This document shows positions 26,297-38,384 of a stretch of DNA of 64,000 nucleotides, piece by piece (positions within the stretch are counted from its first letter, which is position 1; each line of letters begins with the position of its first letter). A model generated the notes under the pieces. The model saw only the letters and a list, made by a program, of their open reading frames with translations, was not told the origin of the DNA and did no database searches. Source of the stretch: Gigaspora rosea (lineage: Eukaryota > Glomeromycota > Glomeromycetes > Diversisporales > Gigasporaceae); NCBI GenBank assembly GCA_003550325.1, contig QKWP01000621.1, positions 23,624 to 87,623 of the forward strand. The letters run 5' to 3'. The position numbers were made by a program, and so were the translations under genes.

Positions 26297-28225
26297 ACTT
26301 TTAAAAATTATAAAGGAAATTATATACTATCTAATTATAAAATTCAAATCTGTATCTAGTACTTCATTAAATTCTGGACCCTTCGATAGTTTCTTTGCTT
26401 GGTTTTAGCACGTGATTAATTTAATAAATGTGGCTAAAGTTTGAAGCTAAAGAATAGAAGTTTCTATTTTGAATTCTATTGTCTGAGTAATCAGTATACC
26501 TGAGTTGGTTTCTGTTTCTAGTATTTGTCTATTTTGGTTTTGTATCTCTCAGTAATATTTTAGCATTGTTGGGAAATTGTCAAGTTAATAAGGATATTTG
26601 CCTGATTTGGGAATTAATTTGGAGATGCACATCTGTTATAATGTATAATTGTTGAAACTGATGATTTATACATAATTGTGTTTGAAAATCACAATTAATA
26701 GTATACTTGTTATAGTCTGGTTTTTCTTGTACACCAAAGAATTTTATCGTATGTTAATTTTTGTAATTCCCACATATTTTGCATTTTTATTGTTCATATG
26801 CAAAAATTTGTTTTGAAAATATTAGACAAAACTTGGCAAAACTTGTTAAAAATTTTGCTCAACATGTGTTTTGGCAATTTTATTGTTGCTTTTTTACCAT
26901 AAAAGTTGTGAGGTCTTCAAACTTTCTTTATTAATTTGTCTAAAATTGGCTTCAATTTTCTAATTGGTGTTTATCATCAGCTAATTTTTAATTTTGTGAA
27001 TTACTTTCACATCGTTGTAATTTTCTTTGTTGTTGTTTACAGTTGACTGATTTTCCATTTTGGAATAATCAACTCTATTGTCTATTTCTATTTAAAATCT
27101 GTATCTTAAATGCTCCTTTTTTTCTAAATTTTTGCTCAAAATTTTTCCCAGTTAATATTCTTTTCTCTATTCTTTTCTCTATTGTCATTTTTACTTTCTG
27201 TAATTTTCTAATTAATTTGTTTTCTCTTTCTTGTTTAAATAATAAATTTTTTTTTTATAAAATCTTTTTATCGACTTTTCACTTTGTCTTGCATTTCTCC
27301 AGGTGTGTATACTTTTGGGCTGTGAGCTTAGCCTCAGGATTTGCTATGTGCAAAGCCAATATTCTACGACTAGGTAAGCGTTCTATATTGTATTCTTTAA
27401 CTTCTATAGTGGTTGGCACAGTAGATATTTTCTCTTCATTTTCTTTTTTTTCACAAGTTGTGGTAACCAACGCACTTGTGTTTATTTTATTTTTCCTTTT
27501 CAGTATATAACGCTTAGAAATAGTCATTTCTAATTATTTTTATTTCATAAATGACTTGTACAAAGAAATCTGAATCTGTTTCTTCTCGTTTGGTGGCACT
27601 TGAAAACTGGATCATCAACTTTCAAGAAGAAGAGCAAGAAAGAAATCTTCCAGATGTTGAGGCTCTTCAACATATGAGTTGAATCAATAGGTTGATTCTT
27701 GAAAGCAATAGGTGGAAGGCTCAGTTTGCAAATTTAGAATATGAAAATACAGATTTGAAAAGAAGAGTTGGTGAAGCAGAAAGAAGAAGGGTAGAAGAAG
27801 CTAGAGAATTAGAAGAAGAAAATAGAGAGTTGGAAGAAGAAAATAAAGAGTTGAAAAAAGAAAATAGAGAGTGGCGAAGGAGGGTTGAAGAAATCATCGT
27901 ATTATTTTACAAATAATTTTTGTATCTATTTTAGTTATTTTTGTAAATAAAATTCTTAAATTTTTCAAAATTTTGTAAATAATATGAGTAATAATTAAAT
28001 AATAAAGTTTAAAATGTTTTGAAATAATAATTAATAAATATTAAAGTTTTGTTTCCTGTGTCTAAAAAAAATTTTAAGTGTAGTAAAGTCTTTGTCTATT
28101 GTTATCTTTTCTGATTAATTATTTAATGTTCGTCGAATGCTTTGTATAGCTCCAAAGTAAGTGACGTGAATAACTATTAGTATAAATTTTTCACGGTTAC
28201 GACTCTTAGTTTCAATCATGATTTA
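26297..28225. repeat. Right arm of ~2-kb inverted repeat
   Basis: Inverted homologue of 17800-19855. The arm order is mirrored: inner TAATTATAAAATTC end, TTTCTATTTTGAATTCTATT, TTGGCAAAACTTG, the R-C-V-Y-F-W-A-V-S-L-A frame (27300-27335), the coiled-coil gene, and outer GCTTTGTATAGCTCCAAAGT. No exact terminal motif or target duplication could be fixed. Confidence 0.7.
27551..27916 (+). pseudogene. Coiled-coil gene, right-arm copy
   Basis: ATG 27551 to TAA 27914-27916 in one frame with a single TGA near 27677. N-terminal MTCTKKSESVSSRLVALENW, then a charged coiled coil from about residue 55 to the end (R-R-V-G-E-A-E-R-R-R-V-E-E-A-R-E-L and repeated E-E-E-N-x-E-L). About 121 codons. Better preserved than the left copy. 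The upstream open stretch 27300-27510 is also conserved between arms and may be a 5' exon or leader. Unknown function. Confidence 0.55.
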
Positions 28226-28340
28226 ATAATACATGTTCCGTCAGTCATAATTACAGTAATAGTCATTACATTATACTAGAAGATCATTATAACATTAAAT
28301 TAGTGTTTTTCCGATTTTATATATATTAAGTATAGAGTAT

Positions 28341-30071
28341 ATATGTTATGTGTCACTTCACAATTCATGTCAATTTAAAATGACACATATCAATTTAAAA
28401 TGATTAAAAAATTGCAAATTGACATATGTCAAATCATAATTAATATTTTCACTCCGGCTCCGACCCTTCCGACCCAGTCATGTACAACGTAATACAAACA
28501 GAGATCACATGACTTTTGGTTTCTTACACTTTGACCAATGACTAGGTTATACGAAATCCGTGTCACGTGATCCGTACAACAATAATCGCCCAATCAAAAT
28601 TTGAACCTGAAGTAGATTCAAATTAAACTACAAAATAAGCTACCCACAATTGACAATAGTCGCTACATAGTAAAGTCCAAATTCTATGATGTAAATCGAT
28701 TAAAATCGATTAAATAACCTTATTTGGAAGAACAAAATACACATACTGTAAAATTTTTAGTGAAATTGGTGAACATTTTATTAATTGACGTTTAACTTTT
28801 ACATTCAATAAAAAAATTAAAATTTTTTTTAAAAAAATATATTTGACGAACGTAAAAGTTAAAAGTCAAATAATAAAATATTCACCAATTTCGCTAAATA
28901 TTTTACTGTATGTGTATTTTGTTCTTCCAAATAAGATTATTTAATCGACTTTAATCGATTTGCATAGTAAAATTTGGGCATTACTATGTAGCAACTACTT
29001 ACAATTGCTAAAAAACCAAAGAGGTTTTTTAACAATCACAAGTAGTTACTACATAGTAAAGTCCAAAGTTTACTATGCAAATCGATTAAAGTCGATTAAA
29101 TAATCTTATTTGGAAGAACAAAATACACATACAGTAAAATATTTAGCGAAATTAGTGAACATTTTATTATTTGACGTTTAACTTTTACGTTCGATGAAAA
29201 AATTAAAATCTTTTTTAAAAAAATATATTCGCGAAAGTAAAAGTTAAAAGTCAAATAATAAAATGTTCACCAATCTCACTAATCATTTTACTACATGTGT
29301 ATTTTCTTCTTCCAAATAAGGTTATTTAATCGACTTTAATCGATTTGCATAGTATAATTTGGACTTTACTATGTTACAACTACTTGCGATTGTTAAAATA
29401 CCTCTTTGGTTTTTTAGCGATCATAAGTAGTTGCTACATAGTAATGTCCAAATTTTACTATGCAAATCGATTAAAGTAGATTAGATAATCTTATTTGGAA
29501 GAACAATTACACGTGCAGTAAAATTTTTAGCGAAATTGGTGAATATTTTATTATTTGACTTTTAACTTTTACGTTCGTCGAATATATTTTTTTAAAAAAA
29601 ATTTTAATTTTTTTATTGAATATAAAGTTAAACGTCAAATAATAAAATGTTCTCCAATTTCACTAAAAATTTTACTGTGTGTGTATTTTGTTCTTCCAAA
29701 TAAGGTTATTTAATCGATTTTAATCGATTTGCATCATAGAATTTGGACTTTACTATGTAGCGACTATTGTCAATTGTGGGTAGCTTATTTTGTAGTTTAA
29801 TTTGAATCTACTTCAGGTTCAAATTTTGATTGGGCGATTATTGTTGTACGGATCACGTGACTCAGATTTCGTATAACCTAGTCATTGGTCAAAGTGTAAG
29901 AACCAAAAGTCATGTGATCTCTGTTTGTATTACGTTGTGCATGACTGGGTCGGAATGGTCAGAGCCGGAGTGAAAATATTAATTATGATTTGATATATGT
30001 CAATTTGCTATTTTAAATCGACATGTGTCATTTTAAAATTGACATGAATTGTGAAGTGACACATAACATAT
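28341..30071. mobile_element. 1.73-kb giant palindrome (foldback element)
   Basis: The whole segment reads as one inverted repeat centred near 29206: outer ATATGTTATGTGTCACTTCA pairs with its complement at 30052-30071; CTCCGGCTC at 28453 with GAGCCGGAG at 29964; AAAATAAGCTACCCACAATT at 28632 with its complement at 29776. The inner part (about 28650-29770) is built of smaller palindromic units of ~370 bp, each with GCTACATAGTAA...ATCGATT. No coding capacity. Related to the inner arms of the RNase H1 MITE. Confidence 0.85.
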
Positions 30072-31020
30072 GTAGATTATTTTTATTATGCTAATTATGA
30101 CTCTACTATATGAATCAGATTACACAACATATCTACAAAGAGTAAGTTATACAAAAATAAATATAAAATTATAAAATATCACTTACACTGTTTTATCAAA
30201 ACAAGTTCAAAAAGACCCTTTTTACAAATTTGGTATGTTAAAAATTTATTTGCAAAGTTAATATATTTTGTGGGTAATAAAATTTGATTTACCTGGTATT
30301 CTATCAGTATTCTAGAATACTGATATGCAAATCGTATATATTTTTGATATAAATACTGATATAGCCAACTCTTTCTCTAACGAACCTAAACTCTAGACAT
30401 AATGAACTAAATTTTATATTAGTTCAATATAATTATGTTTTTTTTTAAGAAGACATATTAATTTTATATAGTGAACTTTTATGTTTAGAATTATTAGTTC
30501 ATTATCAGTTATATGGAGTTGACTATATAACTTTTATACAAATACAATATACATTAATAAAAATGACTTATACGCATTATTAGAAATTATATTTATATTT
30601 TATATCATATTTATATAAAAACTAGTTTGGTGCAATATATCGATAGTAATCCTGTAACAAAATAACGGTTTTTATTCTAAATTATAAATATTTTAGAAAA
30701 TGAATAAATGGTATTATAAACTTGTTTCGGAAGAATATAGAAGTATATTCAATGGACAATAATTCAAAGAGATAATAAAAGTATAATCGTTCATGAAATT
30801 TTATACGAATTAGAAGTTTTAGACCTTCATAAAGTCCTTACACCAGTTATAACACGAGTTAATAATGAAAATCCTAATGCAAATGAACTTGCAGGATATT
30901 ATGCATATCTACCTTCAAAAAAGATGAAATAATATGGGTACCTTTATTACACAGATATACTGTATATACAACATTAATTATAATTTTTTTAAACTTTCTA
31001 TTATGAAAGATACAAACTGT
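30072..31020. other. Spacer with a short open fragment
   Basis: AT-rich. From 30770 to 30932 one plus-strand frame is open (S-I-I-V-H-E-I-L-Y-E-L-E-V-L-D-L-H-K-V-L) ending TAA, perhaps the remains of a gene that starts near 30701 (MNKWYYKLVSEEY). Not recognised. Confidence 0.35.
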
Positions 31021-31091
31021 CAATAATTTACCAATAGTATTTTTATGTGAAAGATGAAACCTTTAAATTATTAAAGAATAGCGAACAAAAT

Positions 31092-31107
31092 AATATTTGT
31101 TTTAAGA
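31092..31107. repeat. LINE target-site duplication, left
   Basis: AATATTTGTTTTAAGA, identical to 37795-37810. Confidence 0.8.
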
Positions 31108-31151
31108 CCAAATTGGAAAAACTCAATCAAAACATCTTAACGCAACCGAAT

Positions 31152-32154
31152 ATGGTACAACAGACTATGGAATAGAAGAATTGAAAACCCAAAGAGAGAA
31201 TACCAAGACTGAAGAAAAGCAATCTAATTCTGTCCAAACCCACATTCCTATTCAGGAGTTAACGGATTTAGAGATACAAGAACAAAAAAAAGTTACAAGA
31301 GAAGCTTCTTCTTCAAGCAAATTTAAAACCAAAATTAAATGTACAGTTTGGGATATTTCTAATGAGACATTTGCAGCGAGAGTAAGAAGAAGTCTTAACT
31401 TTTTTGGAAGAACAACTATACAAGGCACAATGGCAAATAGGAAAACCAAAGCTATATTTGTTGAAGTCATACAAAAAATGAAAAAAGAGAAAAGCATCTT
31501 CAAGAAGCATGGAGTATTCACTTCGAAGAAGAGAAGATGTTTAGGCTCACACAAGGAAGATACGATAAGGAAACACTGGTGGAGAGAAGCAGGTACAAGG
31601 CAGTAGTCAAAAACCTTCCCAAAACAGAAATAGAAAGTGCCCTCCTTCGACAACTAAAACAAATCGGTGCCAAGGCAGTGTACATATCTTCAAATAGAAA
31701 TAACAACCAACGAGGAGCGGCGTGCATCTATTTTAAAACACAAGAGGACTTAACCAACGCAATCAAAAACCCAGTTTGGTATTATAACATTAAACTTAAC
31801 TGGGCAATACTGGAAGAAACCCAGAATCAAACAGAGAAAAACCCTCCAAGGAAACTCAATAAGGAAGAAGTCCCTCCTAAAAACGTCATTAAGCGACAAG
31901 TCCTAGAATCCTTAAATAAAGAAAATAGCCGATTAGTTTCACATACTTATAGAAGTAGCGGTAGTAACACTAACAACAAAGCAAATTACCATCAGTTGTC
32001 TGCTAGTACAACTAAGGATGGAACAAACACAAGAAGAAGCAGTATATCTAGAGGACCATTCCAAGAAAGGTTTAACAAACATCATTTAGAAAAAGAAAGT
32101 CAAGCAGACATACTTAAAGAAATTCTGGAAAGACTCACGTCAATTGAGGAATAG
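31152..32154 (+). pseudogene. LINE ORF1, RRM-like RNA-binding protein
   Basis: The first frame (to 31606) is a charged leader followed by a conserved-looking V-W-D-I-S-N-E-T-F. A shift near 31540 continues to 32154 with R-Y-K-A-V-V-K-N-L-P, A-V-Y-I-S-S-N-R-N-N-N-Q-R-G-A-A-C-I-Y-F-K and W-A, an RNA-recognition-motif-like pattern (RNP2 and RNP1 positions), then a Ser/Asn-rich basic tail. ORF1 proteins coat LINE RNA. ORF2 starts about 50 bases later. Confidence 0.6.
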
Positions 32155-32205
32155 TACAAAATCAATTGTCCTGATCGTTCCTAATTTGCCGCACCAGTTG
32201 AACTA

Positions 32206-35200
32206 ATGGATCGAGACCAACAGGTGGGTTGGTCTCTAACAAGCGAACTCTCAAATCCACTACACGCATCCAGAATAGTATTCAAGATAGCGACACACAA
32301 CATTAATGGACTTAAAGCGAATAGTCAAAAAATGAATGCGTTACTAGAATGGGCAGAGCAGAAGAGTTTAAACATTTTAGGGATTACAGAAACAAAAATT
32401 ACAAGTAAAGAAGGGTTTTTCTTGCTGAGAAATAGGAATAACTTTACTGGTTTCTGGTCGGATTGTAGCAGTGGTAAAAAGAAGGGCTCAGGAGTAGGCT
32501 TACTCCTCAGTAAGGATTTAAGTATACATGCAGGCAAAGTTATTAAACACAATGAATATTTGCTAGAGGTACACCTCTTTTTCAAGCGTTCAGATATCAC
32601 TATCTTGACAGTTTACATCCTCCCAAATGACAAACCCCTAGCAAAAACGATCCAACAGGAAATAGTTAAGGCATATATGAATAGAGGAAAGGACTCCTAC
32701 TTTATAATTATGGGGGACTTCAATCATATACCAATAAGGATTTAGATAAGCTGGCACGGAATATAACATTGTTAAACAAGCAACTGCCGCTTTATAGATG
32801 GTTCTATAACCAGAAACTCCAGGATTCATTCAGAATTATGAACCCACAGGTCAAGAAGTTTACATGGTCGAACGGTGAATCCAGCTCTAGAATAGACCAG
32901 ATCTGAATAGAAAGTAACTTGAGCAATAATTTAGTATCAGCAAAAATTTACGAAATGTCAACTTGCACAGGAAGTGACTATAATGCATCTTCAGCCACAA
33001 TTTTCCTGGAAAGGAAGGGAATTATTCAATCAGTAAATAGGAAAGGTAATACTAATCACTATCTACTCTTCCGTTACGACCAGATGACAAAAGAAAAGTG
33101 AGAAAACTATGGTAAAGACCTAGAAAGATTTCTAAAGAACAGACCCAGTATCTAACCTCTTCTCAAGGACAACCTAGAATTACTTCTCGAGTCAACGGAT
33201 ACATAAAAGTTAAACAGAATATGGGAATCTCTGGAAAAGGCATGCTATATGCAGCACGGAAGAACATTCCCTACAAGAAACTAAAAGGAGGGTCCCCAAA
33301 CAGACCAGGGTCTGACACGGACAACAAACACAGTGCAAGTGCAATAATAAAGAAAGTTGTAATCTTTCTTAGTAGAATATATAAAGCACTTAAACGTTAT
33401 CTCAAAGCTACCAAATTAGCAAGCCTACCGGAAGATATAATATTAGATTTCAATCAACAAGTAAAAGAAATTAACGAGAAATACAGTTTGGAAATTTTTC
33501 TGAATAGAAACTTTTTAGCAGAAGATACTCTGGCTGAAATAAAAGGATGGTGGTTCATCCTAAACAAGCGGTGGGCTCTAGAAATTCAAAAAGAAAAGAC
33601 GAAGCAGATTGAAAATTTCGTGAATTAGCGATGTGAAATAATCAGAAATGAACAAGGAAGAATGTTACGAAGCCTACTCAAAAAGCCTTTTTGCAAGGTC
33701 TCGATTGACAGAGTGCTGGATAATGTAAATGAAGAGCGTTCTCTTGCAATAGACTCATTAGAAGCACTTTCAAAAACAGAGGCCCACTTCCAGCAACAGT
33801 TTGTGAAAAGAAAAACAAAACTTGAGCAAATGTCTGAAGATTGGAAAGACATATATAGCCCAATTAAATGGATCAAAGAGAACTGGTACAAACCACTCGA
33901 TCAGGAAATTTCAGACTCAGAATAGAGCTTAATGCTAAGTGAACTTAAAAGCAATACAGCGCCGGGAATTTCAGAAATCAGCTATACACTAATTAAAAAT
34001 GCAGCACCAACAACATACAGAATCTTTAGAAAATTCGCAGATTTATGTTTAGCATCGGGGCTGATCCTAGAAAGCTGGAAAAAAGCACAAATTTATCCTA
34101 TTTCAAAGGAGCCAGAATGGGACTTTAGTTTAAGCTCAGTGCGCCCAATAGCTTTACTAGAAACCTTCTGCAAATGTGTTACCAAAATTCTAACCAGAAG
34201 GCTCACAAGAATTCTAGGAGAAAAAAAATTTTAAAGGGGCCAAACTTTGCTGGCCTTACAAGAGAATCGACTTCAGAACCAATCCACCTTCTAAATACTT
34301 TAATTGAAGTGGCGAAAGAACAAAACAAAGAAATCTGGGTCCTACTACAAGACATGAAAAAGGCCTTTGACTCAGTTCCTCTGGACTCTCTTCTCCTGGC
34401 TCTTAAACGAATTAAACTACCAGAAAAAACCTGTGCCTTTATCCTAGGCTTATTTCAACAAAGGAAAGTTAAAGTAATTAAAGCTTTCGGACACACGAAG
34501 AAGATCTGTGCTTTTGACGGAATAGATCTGGGAGAGGTCCCCCCAATCATTTTGTGGATCTTCTACGATCCTCTATTATTCAAAATTCAAAATTCAAAAC
34601 ATCTTGGTTTCACCTTCGAGTTATCGGAGCCCACGGATCTAAACCAAAACAAACTCACTTCTACTTATTTCCGTCAAGCAGTCATTGCCTATGCAGATAA
34701 CACAACATGGCTAGCTAACTGTAAAGAACAACTCGAAGAGACCCTCAGGATAGCCGAAGACTTCTACCGTCTTAATGACATTCAAATTAATACGGCAAAG
34801 TCCAAATTACTTGTAATCAATTCAGCACTCAAACCAGAAGACCGGGCAGTTTACTTTCTACAAAAGCGAGTGCAGGCAGAAAAAAAGCGTACACTTATTG
34901 GATTTTTAGGAGTTTGGCTAAGTGAGAAGGCGCAGGACATGTTAACCAAGAATATGGCCAAAGGGGTCGTTAGAAACTTTATAAAGTCAATTAGCTGAAA
35001 AAAATTGACTTTAAGCCAACTCATATACATAAACAATATGTGTTTAATACCTAAGTTGAGTTACATGCTCCAAATATCTAAGCTTCCCAAAAGTGGTCTT
35101 TCTCAGATACATCAGCCTTTCATTAAATTAATTAAAAACAAGTTCGATCTTCCAAGAGCAATTAGCAATCATATAATTTCTCACAGAAACATTGGTAACT

Positions 35201-37616
35201 GCAAAGTTCTGTGGCAGGAGTTACTAATAAACCAAATCACAAGCCTACAGATTAGAATTAACACAAGGAAAGCAGGAAGTGATCTCGCAAAAGCAAGACT
35301 CAAACAAGGGTGTTTTGCAGCAGGACTTACATCAAATCTGTAGCAGGAAAATTTACAACCTAGTGATTTGAAGATCTGGCAACACAACCTGAACTGTCAA
35401 ATCATTTACAAGGCAAAGGAGCTCAACCTAACCATAAGATACGAGCCAATCTTCTGGCAAATTCACAGGACAGGCCCATGTTTTCGTGAGATTTTAGAGC
35501 CAAAGCTCTTCATAAAGGCATACAGAAGCCTCCAAAGTCTAGGTCTCTTTCATTTAAACCAAGTAATAAGCAAGAAGGGCACAAAACTCATGACGTGGAA
35601 ACAAATAAAATTTATCAGAGGAAGTTCATGTAAAGGCAAAGTAGCGGCATGGTTTAGATTAATTGAAAGGAAATGCTTTAATAATCCTCTGGACAGAAGA
35701 ATTAGGAAATTTTCTTTACATCTGACCCTAATGTTATGTCTATTACGCCCAACAAAGCAAGCATCAAAAAAGTTAATAGAGTGAAAGATTGGGTGCTTAC
35801 AGAAGACAAAGAAAATGGTATGAATGTTAGGTTCATTATTAAAAAAAGGAAAAAGAAATTTTAACGGAACATTGGCAGGACAAAAATTTAGTTTTAAAGA
35901 AAGGAAAAACAGAACAGGTACTCGAAAAATGCAGTGGTTGTGAGCTAAACTCACATGGTGGAAAGGAAGACTGCCTCAGTTGGCTACAGAAAAAAGCATC
36001 CAAGACGTTTTTCCCAAAATTCAAACTGTAGTGAACCAAAAAGTGTTACTGGTTCCCAAAGAAGTAATAGCCAGAAGGAAGTCTGAAATGGTGGATGTCT
36101 CAGACTTTAGCTTTTTGGACCTGCAGATAACAATTGAAGGCTCTTTGGCCAGGCACCTAATCAAGTCTCAAGTCTTTAACGACATATTATCTGCAGACCT
36201 ATTGAATGCATTAGAACAAAATATAATAAATAGAAAAGAGGTTAAAAAATTTTACACAGATTGCTCCCTCTCTAGACAGCAGTGACAGAGCACTATGGGA
36301 GCAAGTTGGGTTCAAATTAGTTTAGAACAGAATGTAGCTATAGCCAAAGGTAGTAATAGACTTAGTTTATGGCCTCATCTACAAAGCCCAAAACTATTGC
36401 AATCTGGTTAGCCCTTTTAACGGTTCCAGTTAATAGTAAAGTAGTAGTTTGTACAGATAGCACAGCGGCAATTGCCAGTTTACAGAATTTGGAAAATAAA
36501 GTTAGAGTAAATAGGTGGCATAAGGAAAAAAATTATTTTTGGGTTTCTAAGATAGTTAATGTGATTAAGTCTAAGCAGATTGAACTTGTTCTTGAAAAAG
36601 TCAAAGGTCACAGCGGTGATAGGTGGAATGACGTTGCAGATCATCTCGCGAAGAAAGCACTTTCGTCACCAATAACTCTGGCCTAATCAAGTCAAGGACT
36701 CAAGATTTGAGGCACTTCTCTTTTGGAAAGACTTTAAAGTAGAGAAGCCAACAAGAAGCTTCTTTAAACAGGTTTTCGAACTCCAAAATGGGGCAGGATG
36801 GTTCTGCACAAAGGTGGTATCTAAATTAGAAGATGATCGCTCCAACAGAAATTTTAATTGGCCTTCCTATTGGAAACAAATCAAAAGACAAAGTGGAGTT
36901 TGTTGCACATCTTTGAAGCAAAGTAAAAGACTAGCTCTTCGTATCAAAGCCTTAGCAGAATCGCTCCCTGTACTAACAGAATTAAAAAGAAGAAGGCCAA
37001 ATCTCTACACATCGGATCACTGTACTCTGTGTGAAGACGGGGAAAAAGAAACTCAAGAACATCTGGCGGAGTGTAGTGGTCAAGAGTTCCAATAGTACAA
37101 TATTGAAGATGTAGTTTCAGAGTTGTGTTAGAAAAAACTAGAGTCAGATTCCAAGTTTAAGTTCAAAAAAGAAGTTTTAAGAAGAATTATTTTCAGAAGT
37201 AGCAAGGAAGAAAACCTCCAGTCAAGAAAGAACATAATCAAAGGCCTATTACAAGAAATGACAGTTCTTAATATGACAAACCTTCTGAGCTCAAAAAAAG
37301 CAGCTTTAGAGATTTTGGACTACTCTATAACACTCACCTGGAACCTTTTCTACGACTTTATATGGAACCCCATTGCTTGGCGGTATCGGAATTGGAGAAG
37401 TCAATCGGAATCTCGAGTCGTGACAAACGGAGGAGCTCCGCTCCAGACTCAGGTAAAAACGTGCCTTTGGGATCGAAGAATAGAAGTCGTGGTAACCTAG
37501 CTCAAGAAAGAAAAGCTTTAAAGAAGGATAAGGAAGAGAAAATTCACGAAGTATGGAACGAAACAATTTTGTATCTGATCCAATCAGGTGAAATCCCCTT
37601 TTGGACCTCCTTTTGA
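32206..37616 (+). pseudogene. LINE ORF2: endonuclease, RT, RNase H, zinc finger
   Basis: APE endonuclease: A-T-H-N-I-N-G-L at 32291, L-G-I-T-E-T-K-I near 32380, G-V-G-L-L-L, G-D-F-N-H near 32715, S-R-I-D-Q-I near 32885. RT: N-T-A-P-G-I-S at 33953, R-P-I-A-L-L-E-T near 34143, D-M-K-K-A-F-D-S-V near 34354, A-Y-A-D-N-T-T at 34690 (Asn replaces the second catalytic Asp of YADD). RNase H: Y-T-D-C-S near 36255, T-D-S-T-A-A near 36455, G-H-S-G-D-R-W-N-D-V-A-D near 36606. Zinc finger C-x2-C-x8-H-x4-C at 37021-37070. At least six in-frame stops (several TGA at expected Trp) and several frameshifts. Confidence 0.85.
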
Positions 37617-37794
37617 TAGGGGCTAATTCAGACTCTAACTCTTCAGAGAGTTGGTGCGATGGGTTGCATTTGGGTAACTCTACTCGGATGATGTCAGGCT
37701 TTGTTTATTCTTAGAAATGTATTGTATTTAAATTGTTAAATATATAATAAAGCTAAGAGGTTGAGTCACTGTGAGACCTATCAAAAGGGAAAAA

Positions 37795-37810
37795 AATATT
37801 TGTTTTAAGA
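37795..37810. repeat. LINE target-site duplication, right
   Basis: AATATTTGTTTTAAGA, identical to 31092-31107. Confidence 0.8.
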
Positions 37811-37963
37811 TGTGCTTTAGTAAATATAATTGGTCCAAAAATTGTTCTCCCATATGGTATTTAGAATTTTCGAATAAAGATAATATTCAGTATCTACAAG
37901 AAATAATAATACAAAAATATTCAAATCTTTTTAATCACTATTTGCAAACTATAAAAGCATTTA

Positions 37964-38272
37964 ATGCAGAAAAACTTTAAAAAATTCTCTTACCTGTGTG
38001 AAGTATCAATTACTAACAGTTATGAAAACAGAAGAGACCCTATAAGAAAAGGCGTAATGTTCAATAAGTCTGAAAAATATTTATCACCTCAAGAAACTCA
38101 AGCCATAATAGTTGAATATAACACAATTAAGAATGAGTTAAAGAATGCCAAAAAAACCATAACACAATTAAAAGATAAAATTACCAAATTAACAAATTTA
38201 CCTGATCAAAATATAGTTTTATCCCAAAATGAAATACTGCATACAACTATCAACAATTTAATTGAAAAATAG
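37964..38272 (+). CDS. Unrecognised coiled-coil frame
   Basis: 102 codons ending TAG. The last 60 residues form a charged coiled coil (N-T-I-K-N-E-L-K-N-A-K-K-T-I-T-Q-L-K-D-K-I). It overlaps the end of the frame split by the LINE by 15 bases in another phase, so it may be the frameshifted continuation of that gene rather than a separate one. No family recognised. Confidence 0.35.
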   Translation: MQKNFKKFSYLCEVSITNSYENRRDPIRKGVMFNKSEKYLSPQETQAIIVEYNTIKNELKNAKKTITQLKDKITKLTNLPDQNIVLSQNEILHTTINNLIEK

Positions 38273-38384
38273 AAACTTGGCATGACATTACTTGTAGATA
38301 TAAAAATATACTTATCATTGGCTTTTGAATGACCATACAATAACTGTAGAAATTATCTAATATCAAAACGAGACTGCCAATTAA

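Larger units (their letters stand above)
31108..37794 (+). mobile_element. Non-LTR retrotransposon (LINE), ~6.7 kb, inactivated
   Basis: Bounded by an identical 16 bp duplication and ending in a short A run (GGGAAAA), as expected for target-primed reverse transcription. It encodes ORF1 with an RRM-like domain and ORF2 with APE endonuclease, reverse transcriptase, RNase H and a C-terminal zinc finger: the order of RNase H-bearing LINEs (I/Tad-like group). A 3' UTR of about 180 bp follows. GC content is visibly higher than in flanking DNA. Frameshifts, stops and a catalytic change in RT show it is dead. Near-complete 5' end suggests a full-length insertion. Confidence 0.85.
31030..37978 (+). 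pseudogene. Unrecognised ORF split by the LINE
   Basis: Left of the LINE the frame reads V-K-D-E-T-F-K-L-L-K-N up to the target site; right of it the same frame resumes at M-C-F-S-K-Y-N-W and runs through L-Q-E-I-I-I-Q-K-Y-S to TAA at 37976-37978. Crossing from the left to the right copy of the 16 bp duplication keeps one open frame, so a coding region was interrupted. Upstream of 31040 it is shifted or decayed. Family unknown. Confidence 0.45.

Noticed and set aside
31252..31653. Minus-strand frames inside the LINE
   Set aside because: Shadows of ORF1/ORF2; the plus strand carries clear domain motifs and a 3' A tail.
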